NCBI GenBank assembly: GCA_038235165.1 | Contig: JBBSUG010000020.1 | Coordinates: forward strand, 1-64,000 | Direction of reading: 5' to 3' | DNA length: 64,000 nt | DNA from: GCA-002050365 sp038235165 | GTDB taxonomy: Bacteria; Acidobacteriota; Blastocatellia; Pyrinomonadales; Pyrinomonadaceae | Part shown: one piece after another, positions 35,024 to 45,100 of the stretch | How the letters are laid out: each line of letters starts with the position of its first letter | Position numbering within the stretch: position 1 is the first letter of the stretch | Made by a program: the position numbers and the translations under genes | The notes under the pieces: generated by a model | The model's database searches: none | The model's input: only the letters and a program-made list of their open reading frames with translations | What the model was told of the DNA's origin: nothing

Positions 35024-36769
35024 CTAATTCAAATTCATCATTTCTTTCACATATTTGGCGGGCGGCGAACCGAATGAAAGCATTTCGTCGTGCATTGTTT
35101 TCAGATCAATTTTGCCCTCATGTTTCGCCTCATAAGCCTTTCGCAAATCGTTGACTTCGACCGAACCGACGTAATAAGTCGAAAGCTGGGTTGACGACAT
35201 CTGAGCGCGTTTCCACTTCCCTGCCGCTTCGCCTTCTTCCTGAAAACCTTCGTCCATCATAAAATCAACCGCCTGTTTTTCCGACATATTTTCGGTGTGG
35301 ATTTTCTGGTCAATGATGGCGTTGATAATTACGCGCAGTTTCATTTTCAACTGCTGCATCTCGACTTCCGCGCCGCCGTAGCCTTTTTCCGCCATCAACT
35401 GTTCGGCGTAAACCGCCCAGCCTTCGACGAATGAACCGCTCGAAAAAAGTGCGCGAATTGGTGTCGGTGCTTTGAATTGGTTCGAGTGCATTATTTGCAG
35501 ATAATGTCCCGGCATTGCTTCGTGAATCGTCAAATCTTGCAGCATATAATCATTATATTCCTTAAAAAATGACGCTTTGCGCTCCGCCGTCCATTCATTC
35601 GGAGTCGGCGAAATAGTGAAAAATGTTTCGTTCTTTTTCTCCAGTGGTCCGGCGGAATCAAAATAAGCGACTGCCGAACCACGCGCAAATTCGGGCATTT
35701 CGATTACTTTCACAGGTTCGGTCGGCACGGTGACGAGATTATTTTTACGAACGAAATCGGTCGTTTCTTTCAAATTACCGCTCGCCTGCGAGACAATGTT
35801 TTCATTGGTCGGATGCGATTCGGCGAGTTTGTCGAGAACTGATTTGATAATAAATTTCCTGAGAGCCGCTTCAATAAGTCTGATTGTCTCGGTTCCTTTC
35901 GGATAATATTTCTTGAAAAGCGGCTGCGCGACTTCATACATTCTATCCTGCGTCGCTTTCAAATCCGCTTCGGCGCGTTTGAGCAAATCTTCCTTCGACA
36001 TATCGGACGACAGTGCGAATTTCAGCTTTTGCCGATATTTCGCCTCGCCCAAACGAAAATCGCCGTTTGAACGCGGAAGCAAATCTTTTTCGAGCCAATT
36101 CCCATATTCTTCAAGGGCGGCAATCGCTGTTTTTTGCGCTGGCGCGAGTTCGGCTTTCATTCCGCCTTGATCGGCGAACATCTGCAAATCGCCTTTGATT
36201 AGCGCGATCACGCCTTTATTCTGCGCGATGGCGGTTTCAGTATAAACACGCGGCGGATTTTTCAAATTAGCTTTCGCGGCGGCGACCACCGACGGAATCG
36301 CTTCGAGCCGACCTTTGACGTTTATCAACCTTTTTTTGAGCGGCGCGAAATCGCGGGAAATCATATTGTTAATCGCGCTGCCGACGTTGTAATTCATCGG
36401 ATTCCATTCGTATTCGCGCAAGGTGTCAATCTGAAAAAGATTATATTCGAGATTGTCGCGCATAATCCGCGCGTCTATGTTGTTGATTTTGTTCAATCTA
36501 TCAAGCGGAATCGCTTTTAATTTTCCGAGATAAGCGGCGTTAAATTCGCGCTCTTTTTTAACGCCCGCCAAACTGTAATCATTCAAACGATTATCGTAAG
36601 AGTGTTCGCCGAGATTCGTCGCCCATTCCGGGTTCATTTTCAATAGTTCGGCGATATATTTATTCGCTAACGCTTCGAATTGCCGGTCGGCAGTTTCTTT
36701 TGCGTAAACTGTCAAAGCCTGAAATAGAAAAAGACCGATAAAAATAGTTATTAACATTTTACTGAACAT
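35024..36769 (-). CDS. Exported DUF885 zinc-metallopeptidase-like protein
   Basis: The 581-residue product has a signal peptide (1-23) and the DUF885 domain, with the metal-binding signature DLTIHEAMPGHYLQ (about residue 415) and a downstream glutamate-rich helix FVEGWAVYAEQLM that would supply the third ligand. The family resembles gluzincin peptidases; substrate unknown. Its length is typical. It lies alone between two terminators. A run of four TTTG units stands just before the start (36780-36800). Confidence 0.92.
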   Translation of the reverse strand: MFSKMLITIFIGLFLFQALTVYAKETADRQFEALANKYIAELLKMNPEWATNLGEHSYDNRLNDYSLAGVKKEREFNAAYLGKLKAIPLDRLNKINNIDARIMRDNLEYNLFQIDTLREYEWNPMNYNVGSAINNMISRDFAPLKKRLINVKGRLEAIPSVVAAAKANLKNPPRVYTETAIAQNKGVIALIKGDLQMFADQGGMKAELAPAQKTAIAALEEYGNWLEKDLLPRSNGDFRLGEAKYRQKLKFALSSDMSKEDLLKRAEADLKATQDRMYEVAQPLFKKYYPKGTETIRLIEAALRKFIIKSVLDKLAESHPTNENIVSQASGNLKETTDFVRKNNLVTVPTEPVKVIEMPEFARGSAVAYFDSAGPLEKKNETFFTISPTPNEWTAERKASFFKEYNDYMLQDLTIHEAMPGHYLQIMHSNQFKAPTPIRALFSSGSFVEGWAVYAEQLMAEKGYGGAEVEMQQLKMKLRVIINAIIDQKIHTENMSEKQAVDFMMDEGFQEEGEAAGKWKRAQMSSTQLSTYYVGSVEVNDLRKAYEAKHEGKIDLKTMHDEMLSFGSPPAKYVKEMMNLN

Positions 36770-36903
36770 TTGATTTTCCTTTGTTTGTTTGTTTGTTTGG
36801 TTATTCGATTATCAAGTCAATTGTAACATCAAGTCCAATTTTGCAAATAACAAAACAGCGAATCGAATTATTGAAAGCGACGATTTTTACAAACATTGGA
36901 GGT

Positions 36904-36963
36904 AAAAAAATCACCGCCAAGATTACCGGAACTTGTCCGATATTTCTTGCGGTGACTTTTTTA
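36904..36963. terminator. Rho-independent terminator of the SBBP-repeat gene
   Basis: AAAAATCACCGCCAAGA pairs with TTCTTGCGGTGACTTTTT across a loop of about 23 bases, with a T-run on the minus strand and on the plus strand, about 40 bases after the 37001 stop. Confidence 0.75.
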
Positions 36964-37000
36964 ATCCGGTTTCGTTAACGCTTGATCAATACCTGGCGAT

Positions 37001-40000
37001 TTACTGTGCGGCGATGAAATTTATGTCGCCGGAGTCTGTGGTGACTGACAGAACCTGCGTCGGCTGCGGAAATTTATATCGCTTGCTGACAACGCTCAAA
37101 ACATAACTCGTTCCGGTCGGCGTTTCCGCGAAACTGTAGTAGCCGAATGTATTGGTCACAGCAAAGCGGGATTCGCCCGCTGCGTTTGTCAGCGTGACCC
37201 GCGCCTGTGCCGCGCCGCGTCCGTTTGCGGTCATTACTCGCCCGCCAATGGTCGCCGTCGCTGCCGTCGGTGCGATAGGTTTTGCCAGTGTCCAATCGGA
37301 AAAGTTTGAAACATTATTTACCGTCGCCGTATTTGCTTCCGTGTCAATCGTCGCCGTCTGTTCTTCCGGCGGAAAGGGAAAGTCAATTTTGTAAAGTTTG
37401 AACAGCGATTCATCCCCCGCCACATCCGACTCCAAATAATGAAATGTCAAATTTGTGACCAGAGGACTTTCGCCCAGCGCATCTAAAGTCCAATACCGAT
37501 TCAGACGATCGGTCGTGGCGGCAAAAAGCGGTTGCGGCTGTTCGACGGCATTGACGACCAGCAGGCTTCCAACCGCTACCTGCGGATTAAGGTCAACCGG
37601 CGAGTAACCGTTCGCCGTGCCGACCGTAAAGGTGAACGGAGCGACTGAACCGAACTGTTTTCGCATTTTACCGATCACATAGCCGCCAGAGCCATCCAAA
37701 TCAGCAATATGATTAGTCGTCGCGTCCTCAGCCAGATCAATCATTCTGTCCGCGCCCGCGTTGACTATTCCGCCGGTCAGCCAGAGTTTTCCGTTCATTG
37801 TAAAATTCTTTTCGAGAGTGAGCGTCCGGTCGTCGGCAACCGTTAAATTATCAAAGAATTTGGGTGCCGCCGGATTATAGGTCGGATTGTCAAAACTATT
37901 GCCGGTGTATGGAATATAAACGCTTTCATTATTATTCGGAGTGATTCCGCCGTTCCAGTTGTCGGTCGAATCCCAATTGTTGTCGTCATCGTCCAAACCG
38001 TTCCAGATGCGGCAGTTTACGGCTTCATTATCCGCGCTCAGTTCGGCGAGATATGATTGAAGGCTGGTGCCGGGAGTTTGCAGAGTGATGCAGTCGAGCG
38101 AGATAGTTCCCTGAAAATCGCCGGAAACGAACATTGTTTGCCGCGCCGGATTGTATGCAATGCCGAGCGGATTATAAGTGTTTTCAGTCGCGCTGTTCGG
38201 GTCGTCCGGGTTACCGATGGCGATTTGACCGTCAATTCCGGTCGAAGCAATCGGCTTTGCCCACTCGAAATTTCCGTTTGTTTCATAACGTGCGACAAAT
38301 AAATCTTCGCCGCCGAAACTCGCCAGAGATTCTTCGTTCGCCGTTCCCGCGCCGAATACGCCGGTATCGTAAAATGTGCCGACGACGTAAACTCTGCCCG
38401 CGCCGTCGAGCGCGAGAGATTCGCCGATGCCGCCGAATTCCTGCGCCCACACAAAATCGCCATTCGCGTCCATTTTCGCAATGTAACCGCCGACACTCGC
38501 TTGAGTGTCATCGGTGCCGCCTTCCGTTTCGGTCAGCGTAAAATCCCCGAATGTCGCCGAATCGAAAAAATAGCCGGTCAGAAAAATTTCGCCTGCCGCG
38601 TTGACCGCGATGTTTGAACCGCCAAGCGTGTCGTCGTTGTCAAGATTAATGACCATCGAATTATCGCCGTTTGAATCGAATTTGGCGATAAAAGTATTGG
38701 TCGAATTTTCCAGCATATCCGTCGGATCGTCAGGATTGGCAAAAGTATCACCGTTCGGAAACGTGATGGATTCTGAACCGTAATTGCCGATAATGTAAAG
38801 GTTGTTCGTACCGTCAATTTTCAAATCGAGCGCGTTGTCGTCGTCCGTGCCGCCGATAATTTGTTTCCAAACAACCGCGCCGTTTGCCGGATCGAGTTTC
38901 GCCAGCAAAATGTCCGATTGACCGTAATTTGTGAAAGATTCACCGAGAAACCGACTGCCGGAAACGAAACCGGCGACAAACGGATTGCCGTTTGAATCGA
39001 AAACGATCTGGTCAACTCCGTTTTGCCCGACTTCGAGATTGGCAGCATTTTTTGGACTGCCGGAATCGCCGCCTTTCGCCCAAATCAAATTGCCGCCAAC
39101 GTCGTATTTAGCAACGAACGATTCGTAATTGATACCCGCCGCGCCGTCGTCGTTGAGCGTAATCGAATTCGCGCCGCCTTGCAAAGTAATCGTTTTGACG
39201 AACGAGCCACCGATATAAACATTGCCGCCCGCGTCAATCGCTAAAGCCGTCGCGCCTTCGACGGCGAGCGTGTCGGGAACTCCGCTCGTCGCGCCGCTCG
39301 CCTGTCGCGCCCACAGCGCATCGCCGTTCGCGTCGTATTTGGCAAGGAATAAATCGAAATCATTGGTGGCGGTGAGCGTCGTCGCGCCGATGGTCAAAGT
39401 GCGGGTGAAACCGCCGCGCACGTAGCGATTGCCCGCCGCGTCAAAGACAGGCGAACCGATTTGCGTGATTCCGCTGCCGCCGATTTGCTGACTCGTTTTG
39501 AAAACGGGCTTATTTGCCGCATTCATCACGCCCGTCATTTTCGATTTGTCGAGTTTCGCTCTTTTTTCAGCGGAAACGCCGGTCGGATTGGTCAAAACGC
39601 TAGTGACAATCATTGCCAGAAATAAAAATCCCAAAGCTGAAAGCGCGAACGACGGTTTGAGCGCGATTCCTAATAATTTCGGCACTATTTTTCCGTTTTG
39701 CCTGATACTTTTAGCGAACCGGTGCCAAGCTAGAATCATCAGTGTCCAGATTCCGCCGAGCAAAAAGAAGATTGATAAATAATACGAAATGCCTGTCCGC
39801 GTCGGCGTTTCTCCGCTGCTAAATCCGTTGCTCGGCGGTTGATTATGTTGATTTCTAAACTGTGCCGCTGCCAATTGCCTATCAGAGTGTTCCGGTTTCT
39901 GTTTACTGCCGAGTAACGTAGGTTTGCCTTGCTGAGCGCGACAGCCTTCCGGAGGGCAAGGTACACCGCCTTGTGCGGTGGGTGCCCCGGCAAAGACTTT

Positions 40001-40084
40001 TTGATTAGCGGTAAATAATCCGGCAAACAAAAAGACAACAGTCAAGACCAATATGTTGCGGTTAATAAATTTTAAGTTAGACAT
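37001..40084 (-). CDS. Large SBBP beta-propeller surface protein
   Basis: The 1027-residue product has a signal peptide (about 8-33), a short Cys pair region (CPPEGC), two membrane segments (about 85-105 and 140-165), then a long repeat region (about 205-690) built of SBBP-type units such as FLAKYDANGDALWARQ and DSNGNPFVAGFVSG. A later beta domain and a C-terminal carboxypeptidase-regulatory-like domain (about 940-1020, IGGRVMTANGRGAAQARVTL) follow. It is presumably anchored with the propeller outside; its role is unknown. The start at 40084 begins the signal peptide; an in-frame ATG at 40129 has no better ribosome binding site. Confidence 0.88.
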   Translation of the reverse strand: MSNLKFINRNILVLTVVFLFAGLFTANQKVFAGAPTAQGGVPCPPEGCRAQQGKPTLLGSKQKPEHSDRQLAAAQFRNQHNQPPSNGFSSGETPTRTGISYYLSIFFLLGGIWTLMILAWHRFAKSIRQNGKIVPKLLGIALKPSFALSALGFLFLAMIVTSVLTNPTGVSAEKRAKLDKSKMTGVMNAANKPVFKTSQQIGGSGITQIGSPVFDAAGNRYVRGGFTRTLTIGATTLTATNDFDLFLAKYDANGDALWARQASGATSGVPDTLAVEGATALAIDAGGNVYIGGSFVKTITLQGGANSITLNDDGAAGINYESFVAKYDVGGNLIWAKGGDSGSPKNAANLEVGQNGVDQIVFDSNGNPFVAGFVSGSRFLGESFTNYGQSDILLAKLDPANGAVVWKQIIGGTDDDNALDLKIDGTNNLYIIGNYGSESITFPNGDTFANPDDPTDMLENSTNTFIAKFDSNGDNSMVINLDNDDTLGGSNIAVNAAGEIFLTGYFFDSATFGDFTLTETEGGTDDTQASVGGYIAKMDANGDFVWAQEFGGIGESLALDGAGRVYVVGTFYDTGVFGAGTANEESLASFGGEDLFVARYETNGNFEWAKPIASTGIDGQIAIGNPDDPNSATENTYNPLGIAYNPARQTMFVSGDFQGTISLDCITLQTPGTSLQSYLAELSADNEAVNCRIWNGLDDDDNNWDSTDNWNGGITPNNNESVYIPYTGNSFDNPTYNPAAPKFFDNLTVADDRTLTLEKNFTMNGKLWLTGGIVNAGADRMIDLAEDATTNHIADLDGSGGYVIGKMRKQFGSVAPFTFTVGTANGYSPVDLNPQVAVGSLLVVNAVEQPQPLFAATTDRLNRYWTLDALGESPLVTNLTFHYLESDVAGDESLFKLYKIDFPFPPEEQTATIDTEANTATVNNVSNFSDWTLAKPIAPTAATATIGGRVMTANGRGAAQARVTLTNAAGESRFAVTNTFGYYSFAETPTGTSYVLSVVSKRYKFPQPTQVLSVTTDSGDINFIAAQ

Positions 40085-40368
40085 TTTAGTTAATTTTTTA
40101 GTGCGAAAATTCGATTGTTTTGAAAACATTTCAGTTGAAATTGAATAAACGTCTGATTTTTTTCAAGTTCTTTTGTTCTTTAATCTTGTTTTCTCAGTAG
40201 TTTTAGAGCGACAAGGCATTCTGTAATTTGCGTCAAACAATATGTTTCACCGACAGCGTAAAAATTTACGGAAAATTTTACGGATAAAGAAAATCAAACA
40301 AAAAACTTTGTCTTTCTTTTTGTATGACAGAAAAAATTCTGGAAGGTTTAGAGAAATCAAAATTTTTA

Positions 40369-40384
40369 ATGATAAAATTATCAT
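40369..40384. promoter_or_regulatory. Perfect palindrome in the sigma-factor upstream region
   Basis: ATGATAA and TTATCAT flank two A bases. Together with a second palindrome 48 bases on, it lies in the 427-base gap (40085-40511) between the divergent SBBP gene and the ECF sigma gene; both look like operator sites. No ORF in the gap is supported. Confidence 0.45.
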
Positions 40385-40431
40385 CAGGCTGACAAAAAAT
40401 CTTCCGTGAATATAAAATGTTGATTCGAATA

Positions 40432-40447
40432 GCCTTATAAATAAGGC
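40432..40447. promoter_or_regulatory. Palindrome, candidate operator of the ECF sigma gene
   Basis: GCCTTAT and ATAAGGC flank two A bases, 65 bases before the sigma-factor ATG. The arms are perfect. It may bind a repressor or overlap the promoter. Confidence 0.45.
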
Positions 40448-40511
40448 ATTATCTCACTATTTAGCTAATGATTATTTTTTTTAGGTTGATTCAACAGACA
40501 GATGCTCCCAA

Positions 40512-41108
40512 ATGAGAAATTGCCCGGAAACAATTGAAGAAATTATCAGTGCGCTGAAACAGGGACTTGAGAACGATTTCTATTTCCGTTGTCTTTACGA
40601 ACGATACTTTTCGCGGACGCGACTTTTCTTTATCCGAAAAAAAATATCGCCCGACGACGCGCTCGAACTAACCCAAGAAGTGTTTTTTTCTGTCTATCAA
40701 TATTTGGAGTCACTCCGTCAGGCGAGTGATTTTGAAGCGTGGCTTTACCGAATCGCTCTGAACGCTTTTCGCAATCATCTGGAAAAGAGCAAAGCCGGCA
40801 AGCGGGCGGGAATTTTAGTTGAACTCGAAAGCGCGGATGATGAAAAAAATCTGTTGGAAAAAATCGCCGCCGATGTTTTATCGCCGCTCGACAACTTGCT
40901 CAAAAATGAACGCGAACGGCATTTTCAACGCGCAATGAATGAATTGCCCGAACAAATGCGCCGTGTTTTTTATCTGAAAATCGTCCGCGAAATGTCGAAC
41001 ACGGAAATCGCCGCCGCACTCGGAATTTCAATTAACACGGTCAAAGCGCACGTTTTTCAGGCACGCGGTAAATTACAAAAGCACTTATCGGAAAATACGG
41101 AAAAATGA
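40512..41108 (+). CDS. ECF-family RNA polymerase sigma factor
   Basis: The 198-residue product has sigma region 2 (about 20-90, with ALELTQEVFFSVYQYL and FEAWLYRIALNAFRNHL) and region 4 (about 135-190, ELPEQMRRVFYLKIV and NTEIAAALGISINTVKAHVFQ). It lacks region 3, as extracytoplasmic function sigma factors do. It is followed with a 4-base overlap (ATGA) by its membrane anti-sigma factor. The neighbouring convergent TPR-CHAT gene may be a target. Confidence 0.93.
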   Translation: MRNCPETIEEIISALKQGLENDFYFRCLYERYFSRTRLFFIRKKISPDDALELTQEVFFSVYQYLESLRQASDFEAWLYRIALNAFRNHLEKSKAGKRAGILVELESADDEKNLLEKIAADVLSPLDNLLKNERERHFQRAMNELPEQMRRVFYLKIVREMSNTEIAAALGISINTVKAHVFQARGKLQKHLSENTEK

Positions 41109-42181
41109 CACCGGAAAAAAAATTAAAAGCGATGTTGAGTGATTATGAACGTGCGGAATCAAACGGCGCGGCAGTCGGCGAACATCTGCACGACGAAGAT
41201 TTTATGCGTTTGATCGAAAATAAATCGTTCATTACAGAAAAAACCGGCAATGCGGCGATTTCCGCCGACAAATTCGTGCCGCTGCGCCGGCATCTCTCAA
41301 ATTGCGATTCGTGTTTAGATCGATTTCAAGATTTTTACGCCTTTTTCGCTCCCGCCGAAATCGGCGAAACCGTCGCCGCCAAAAATGAAATTGATGCGGC
41401 TTGGAAATCTTTCGCACCGCGCATCGTTGAGAAAAAACGCCAGCCGAATTTCTTTACGCGAATCTTTCCGTCAATCAAAAAGCCTTATTATTTTAATACA
41501 TTCGGCTGGGCGGTTGCCGCGCTGCTTTTGCTATTTACCGGAATTGCGGCTTTTATCGCGTGGCAGGCGCGAAATGAAAATTTACAACTTGCCGCCCAAC
41601 TCGAACAGCAAAAACAATCTTCCGAAGAGCGTCTAAAAACACTCGAACAATCGGCACAAAATTCTGACATCGCCGACGACGAAAAAAATAAATCACACGC
41701 GGAAAAAGAAGATTTGCAAAGTAAAATCGCGCAGCTTCAAACCGAAATCGAACGCGTCAAACAGCAGAAACAGACGCGCATTGAAACACCACCACCGAAT
41801 CCGCAAAAATCTCCGCCGGACAAACCCGACAATTCGCTGGTCGCCGTCAACACGCCGATTTATGACGTTTTCCCTTCCGATGCGGTCGTCCGTTCCAGCG
41901 AACAATCGGCGAATAAATTAATCGTTCCGAACGCCGCAAAATCAGTCGTGCTGATTTTAAACGCTGCCGGACGCGCGGAATTTCCGATTTATCAGGCATC
42001 ACTTCTCAACGGCGCAGGCAAAACCGTTTGGCGCGGCGGCGGTTTGCGAAAAGACGCAATGGGAAATTTCACTTTGACGATTTCGCGGACGGCTTTGAAA
42101 ACCGGAAATTACCGTTTCAAATTATCGTCCGGTTCACAGTCAGTTGCCGAATATCCGGTCATCATCGAAATCGGTAAATAA
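41105..42181 (+). CDS. Membrane anti-sigma factor with N-terminal zinc-finger-like motif
   Basis: The 358-residue product has a cytoplasmic region (1-110) with a zinc-finger anti-sigma-like motif (HLSNCDSC near residue 63-70), one transmembrane helix (about 134-153), a periplasmic coiled coil (about 155-220), a Pro-rich linker and a C-terminal beta domain (about 260-355). It overlaps the sigma gene and would hold that sigma factor at the membrane until a periplasmic signal is sensed by the C-terminal domain. Confidence 0.85.
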   Translation: MTPEKKLKAMLSDYERAESNGAAVGEHLHDEDFMRLIENKSFITEKTGNAAISADKFVPLRRHLSNCDSCLDRFQDFYAFFAPAEIGETVAAKNEIDAAWKSFAPRIVEKKRQPNFFTRIFPSIKKPYYFNTFGWAVAALLLLFTGIAAFIAWQARNENLQLAAQLEQQKQSSEERLKTLEQSAQNSDIADDEKNKSHAEKEDLQSKIAQLQTEIERVKQQKQTRIETPPPNPQKSPPDKPDNSLVAVNTPIYDVFPSDAVVRSSEQSANKLIVPNAAKSVVLILNAAGRAEFPIYQASLLNGAGKTVWRGGGLRKDAMGNFTLTISRTALKTGNYRFKLSSGSQSVAEYPVIIEIGK

Positions 42182-42184
42182 ACC

Positions 42185-45100
42185 TTAAAAATTGGAATTC
42201 GGTTTGCCTTGCAAAATGAATGATGCCCAGTAAAACGGGTGAGAATAACGATTTTCGTTAATCATTTTTAACTGTGTTTCGCGCAGTGCGGCGGCTTTGT
42301 CGCGTCCGTCATTTTTACGCAGATTTTCGTAAAATGAAGTCATCAGTTCGGCGGTCGAAGCGTCGTCAACCTTCCACAAACTGACCAGCACCGACGGCGT
42401 TCCGGCGTAGAAAAACCCCCTTGTTAACCCGACGAGTCCTTCGCCGCGCAATTCCTGTCCCAAGCCGGTTTCACACGCCGAAAGCGTTACTAGATCCGCC
42501 CGCAGTTTCAAGTTGAAAATCTCCGTCGTTTGCAGCAGACCGTCTTCTTCGATTTTAGATTTTGGATTTTGAATGTCCGATTGTTTGTCCGCTTTCGGCA
42601 ACGTCAAAATCAGACTCGAAAACTGCGGCTGATTTTCGTCAATCAAACCGTGAACGGCAAAATGCAGATAACGGTACTGGCTCAATAAATCGTTTGATTT
42701 GGCACGTTCTTCGGTTGCTTCCGTGCCGGTGAAAACGTCGGCTTGTCCGTCAGGAAAAAGTTTGGCGATGCGCGTCGCCTCCACTTTGGCAAATTTCAAA
42801 TCGGTTAAGTTCCAAGCGCGGTTATCATCCAAAACCGAGCGCGTGTTTTGAGTAGAAAGCGGATTTTGATTCTCCGTTTTCGTGTCGTAATCGGGCGCGG
42901 CGAAAGCGAGAAACGACTTGTTCGGTTTCGCCGCATCATAATTTTTGAGATTTGCCAGCACACTGGCTGAAGGCGTATAGGAAATTTCAAAATCTCGCAC
43001 CAAATACGGCAGTTTGCCAAAATTTGCGTTCTGATTATTTCTGAGCAGAACTTCAAACGGCAGATAATTTAACGCGCCGTCGGCGGCGACTATAATTTTC
43101 GTTTTCGTTTTTAGTAAATTTTCAATCGGCGCAAGTAATGTGGTATATAATTCGCGTCCCGTAACCAAATAATTCGCCAGATTAGTTCGTGCCGGTGTCG
43201 AAATACTGCGATGCAGCGTTTTGATTGAAGCACGTAGAGTTTTCTCATCCGGCAAACACACAATTTGAAATTCATTTTTGCCGACGGCGAACAAAAATGA
43301 AGCGTCCGCGCCGGTTTGATATTCGAGCAGAACAGTTTGGTCGTCGAGCAGTTTTTGCGTTTGTGCCAGATCAATCGTCGTCGGATGTTTCAGTTCGGCG
43401 TAGCGCGGATTGGTGCGCTTGATTTCCGATTCGAGTTTTTCGCGCTCATTATCGGCTTGGACGATCTTGTTCTGTGTTTCACTGATGAATTTTGCATCCG
43501 GTTTTTCCGCCGATTTAAGCCCGATTAACTGCGTTTGAAGTTTCGACAATTTCGCGTTGACATTGCGTTTCCGTTCCTTCATTTCGGGGCTGATGCTGGA
43601 TGAAACGTCAATCGAAGATTCGGCGAGCAAATCGAGCAGTCCGCGTCCGCGCGATTTCTCGCTGACGGCGAACGCCAACGCGCCGAACTGTCTGTTTTCC
43701 GGATGTTTCTCCAATTCCAATAATAGTGAAATATAAAAATCATATTTATCTTGGACAATCGAAAAATAAGTAGTGAGGTCTTCCCGTCCGACTAACTCAG
43801 CGCGGGTTGACTCGACAATTTTTATCGAATCTTCAATTAAATGAAGCGCGGCAGCGGGATTTTTTTGAGTGCGGCGGACGCGGGCGAGATTGTAAAGTGC
43901 GTCCGATTCGGTAATTCGGTCGCCGATTGTTCGCGCCGTTTCCAGTGCTTCGTCGGCTGTTTCACCGGCTTTTTCCGGCTTTAACAATTCGAAATACATA
44001 TCGGAAACATTGATCAAAGAACGCAGTGCCGATCTTTTTATCTTCATTTCGTTACCGATGTCCAACGATTTCAGATAATTGTCGAGCGCAAATTGTTGAT
44101 GACCGAGCATTCTTTCAATATAACCGAGTGTAAAATAACTGTTTCTGATCCGCGTTAAATCAACTGGCGTGTCACGCTGCGCGAGTTTCAGCGCGGCGTT
44201 GACTGTTTCTTTTGCCTTTTCGTAATTCCTGACACCCATATAAATGCCGCCCTGTAAATCCAGATTAACCCTTGTCGCGGTTTTATAATGAAGCGTGTTC
44301 AATACCGAAATCGCCTGCCGCGTATAACTCATCGAGCGCGTATTTTGACCCAAATTGAAATAGTCTTTAGCAAGATTTATCAAGCACATCGCTTCATCAA
44401 ATTTGTTGCCGGTCGAGTTTTGAGCGAAATCGAGTGCCTGTTGGTCATACTCCAGACTTTTTTGTAACTGTCCCTGATAGCTGTAAGCGATTGAGATGTT
44501 GGTGTAAATGTTGCTGAAAATGTTCGCCAAAGAAATTCCCGATTCTTCTCCGAGCGAAATAGCCTGATTTGCCGTTTCGAGTATTTTAAAAGGCTCTTCG
44601 CGGTCAACATAAATTTCGGTGAATGTTATCAACGATTTGATTTGAAGATTTTGATCGCCGAGCCTTTTCGCCATTTGAAATGCTTGATCGGCAAGCTCCA
44701 GACTTTTCGGCGAGTCATTCGAGTATAAATGAGCGTAACTCAAATCCAGCAAAACATTTACTTGCAGCGCATCATCGCCGAATTCTTTTGATTGGACAAG
44801 CGTTTCCGTCAAAACTTTAATGCTTTGATCGTATTCGCCCATCAAAACGAGTGCCGCGCCGATTGATTCATTGATTGCCGCCCGCTGATATTTGTTTTCT
44901 TCACCTGTCAACAGAAGAATCGCCGCTTTGCCGTATTCGATTGATTTGTCAGCCTCGCTGCTGTTGATTGCAGCCGACTGCAAAAATCTCAAAGCCGTCG
45001 CTTCGAGCCGTTCGTCGCGGCTTTCACGGGCAAGTTTCCGACCGTTTTCCAACAGCAAAACCCCTTGCTGTTTGGAAATCGTTTTTTCTTCCGAAAGCAG

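Noticed and set aside
40324..40392. 22-codon ORF upstream of the ECF sigma gene
   Set aside because: No ribosome binding site, AT-rich composition, and it overlaps a palindrome that reads better as an operator.
42703..42728. Sigma-54-like TTTGGCAC...TTGC inside the CHAT gene
   Set aside because: The GG and GC doublets are 14 bases apart instead of ten, and it lies inside a coding region.
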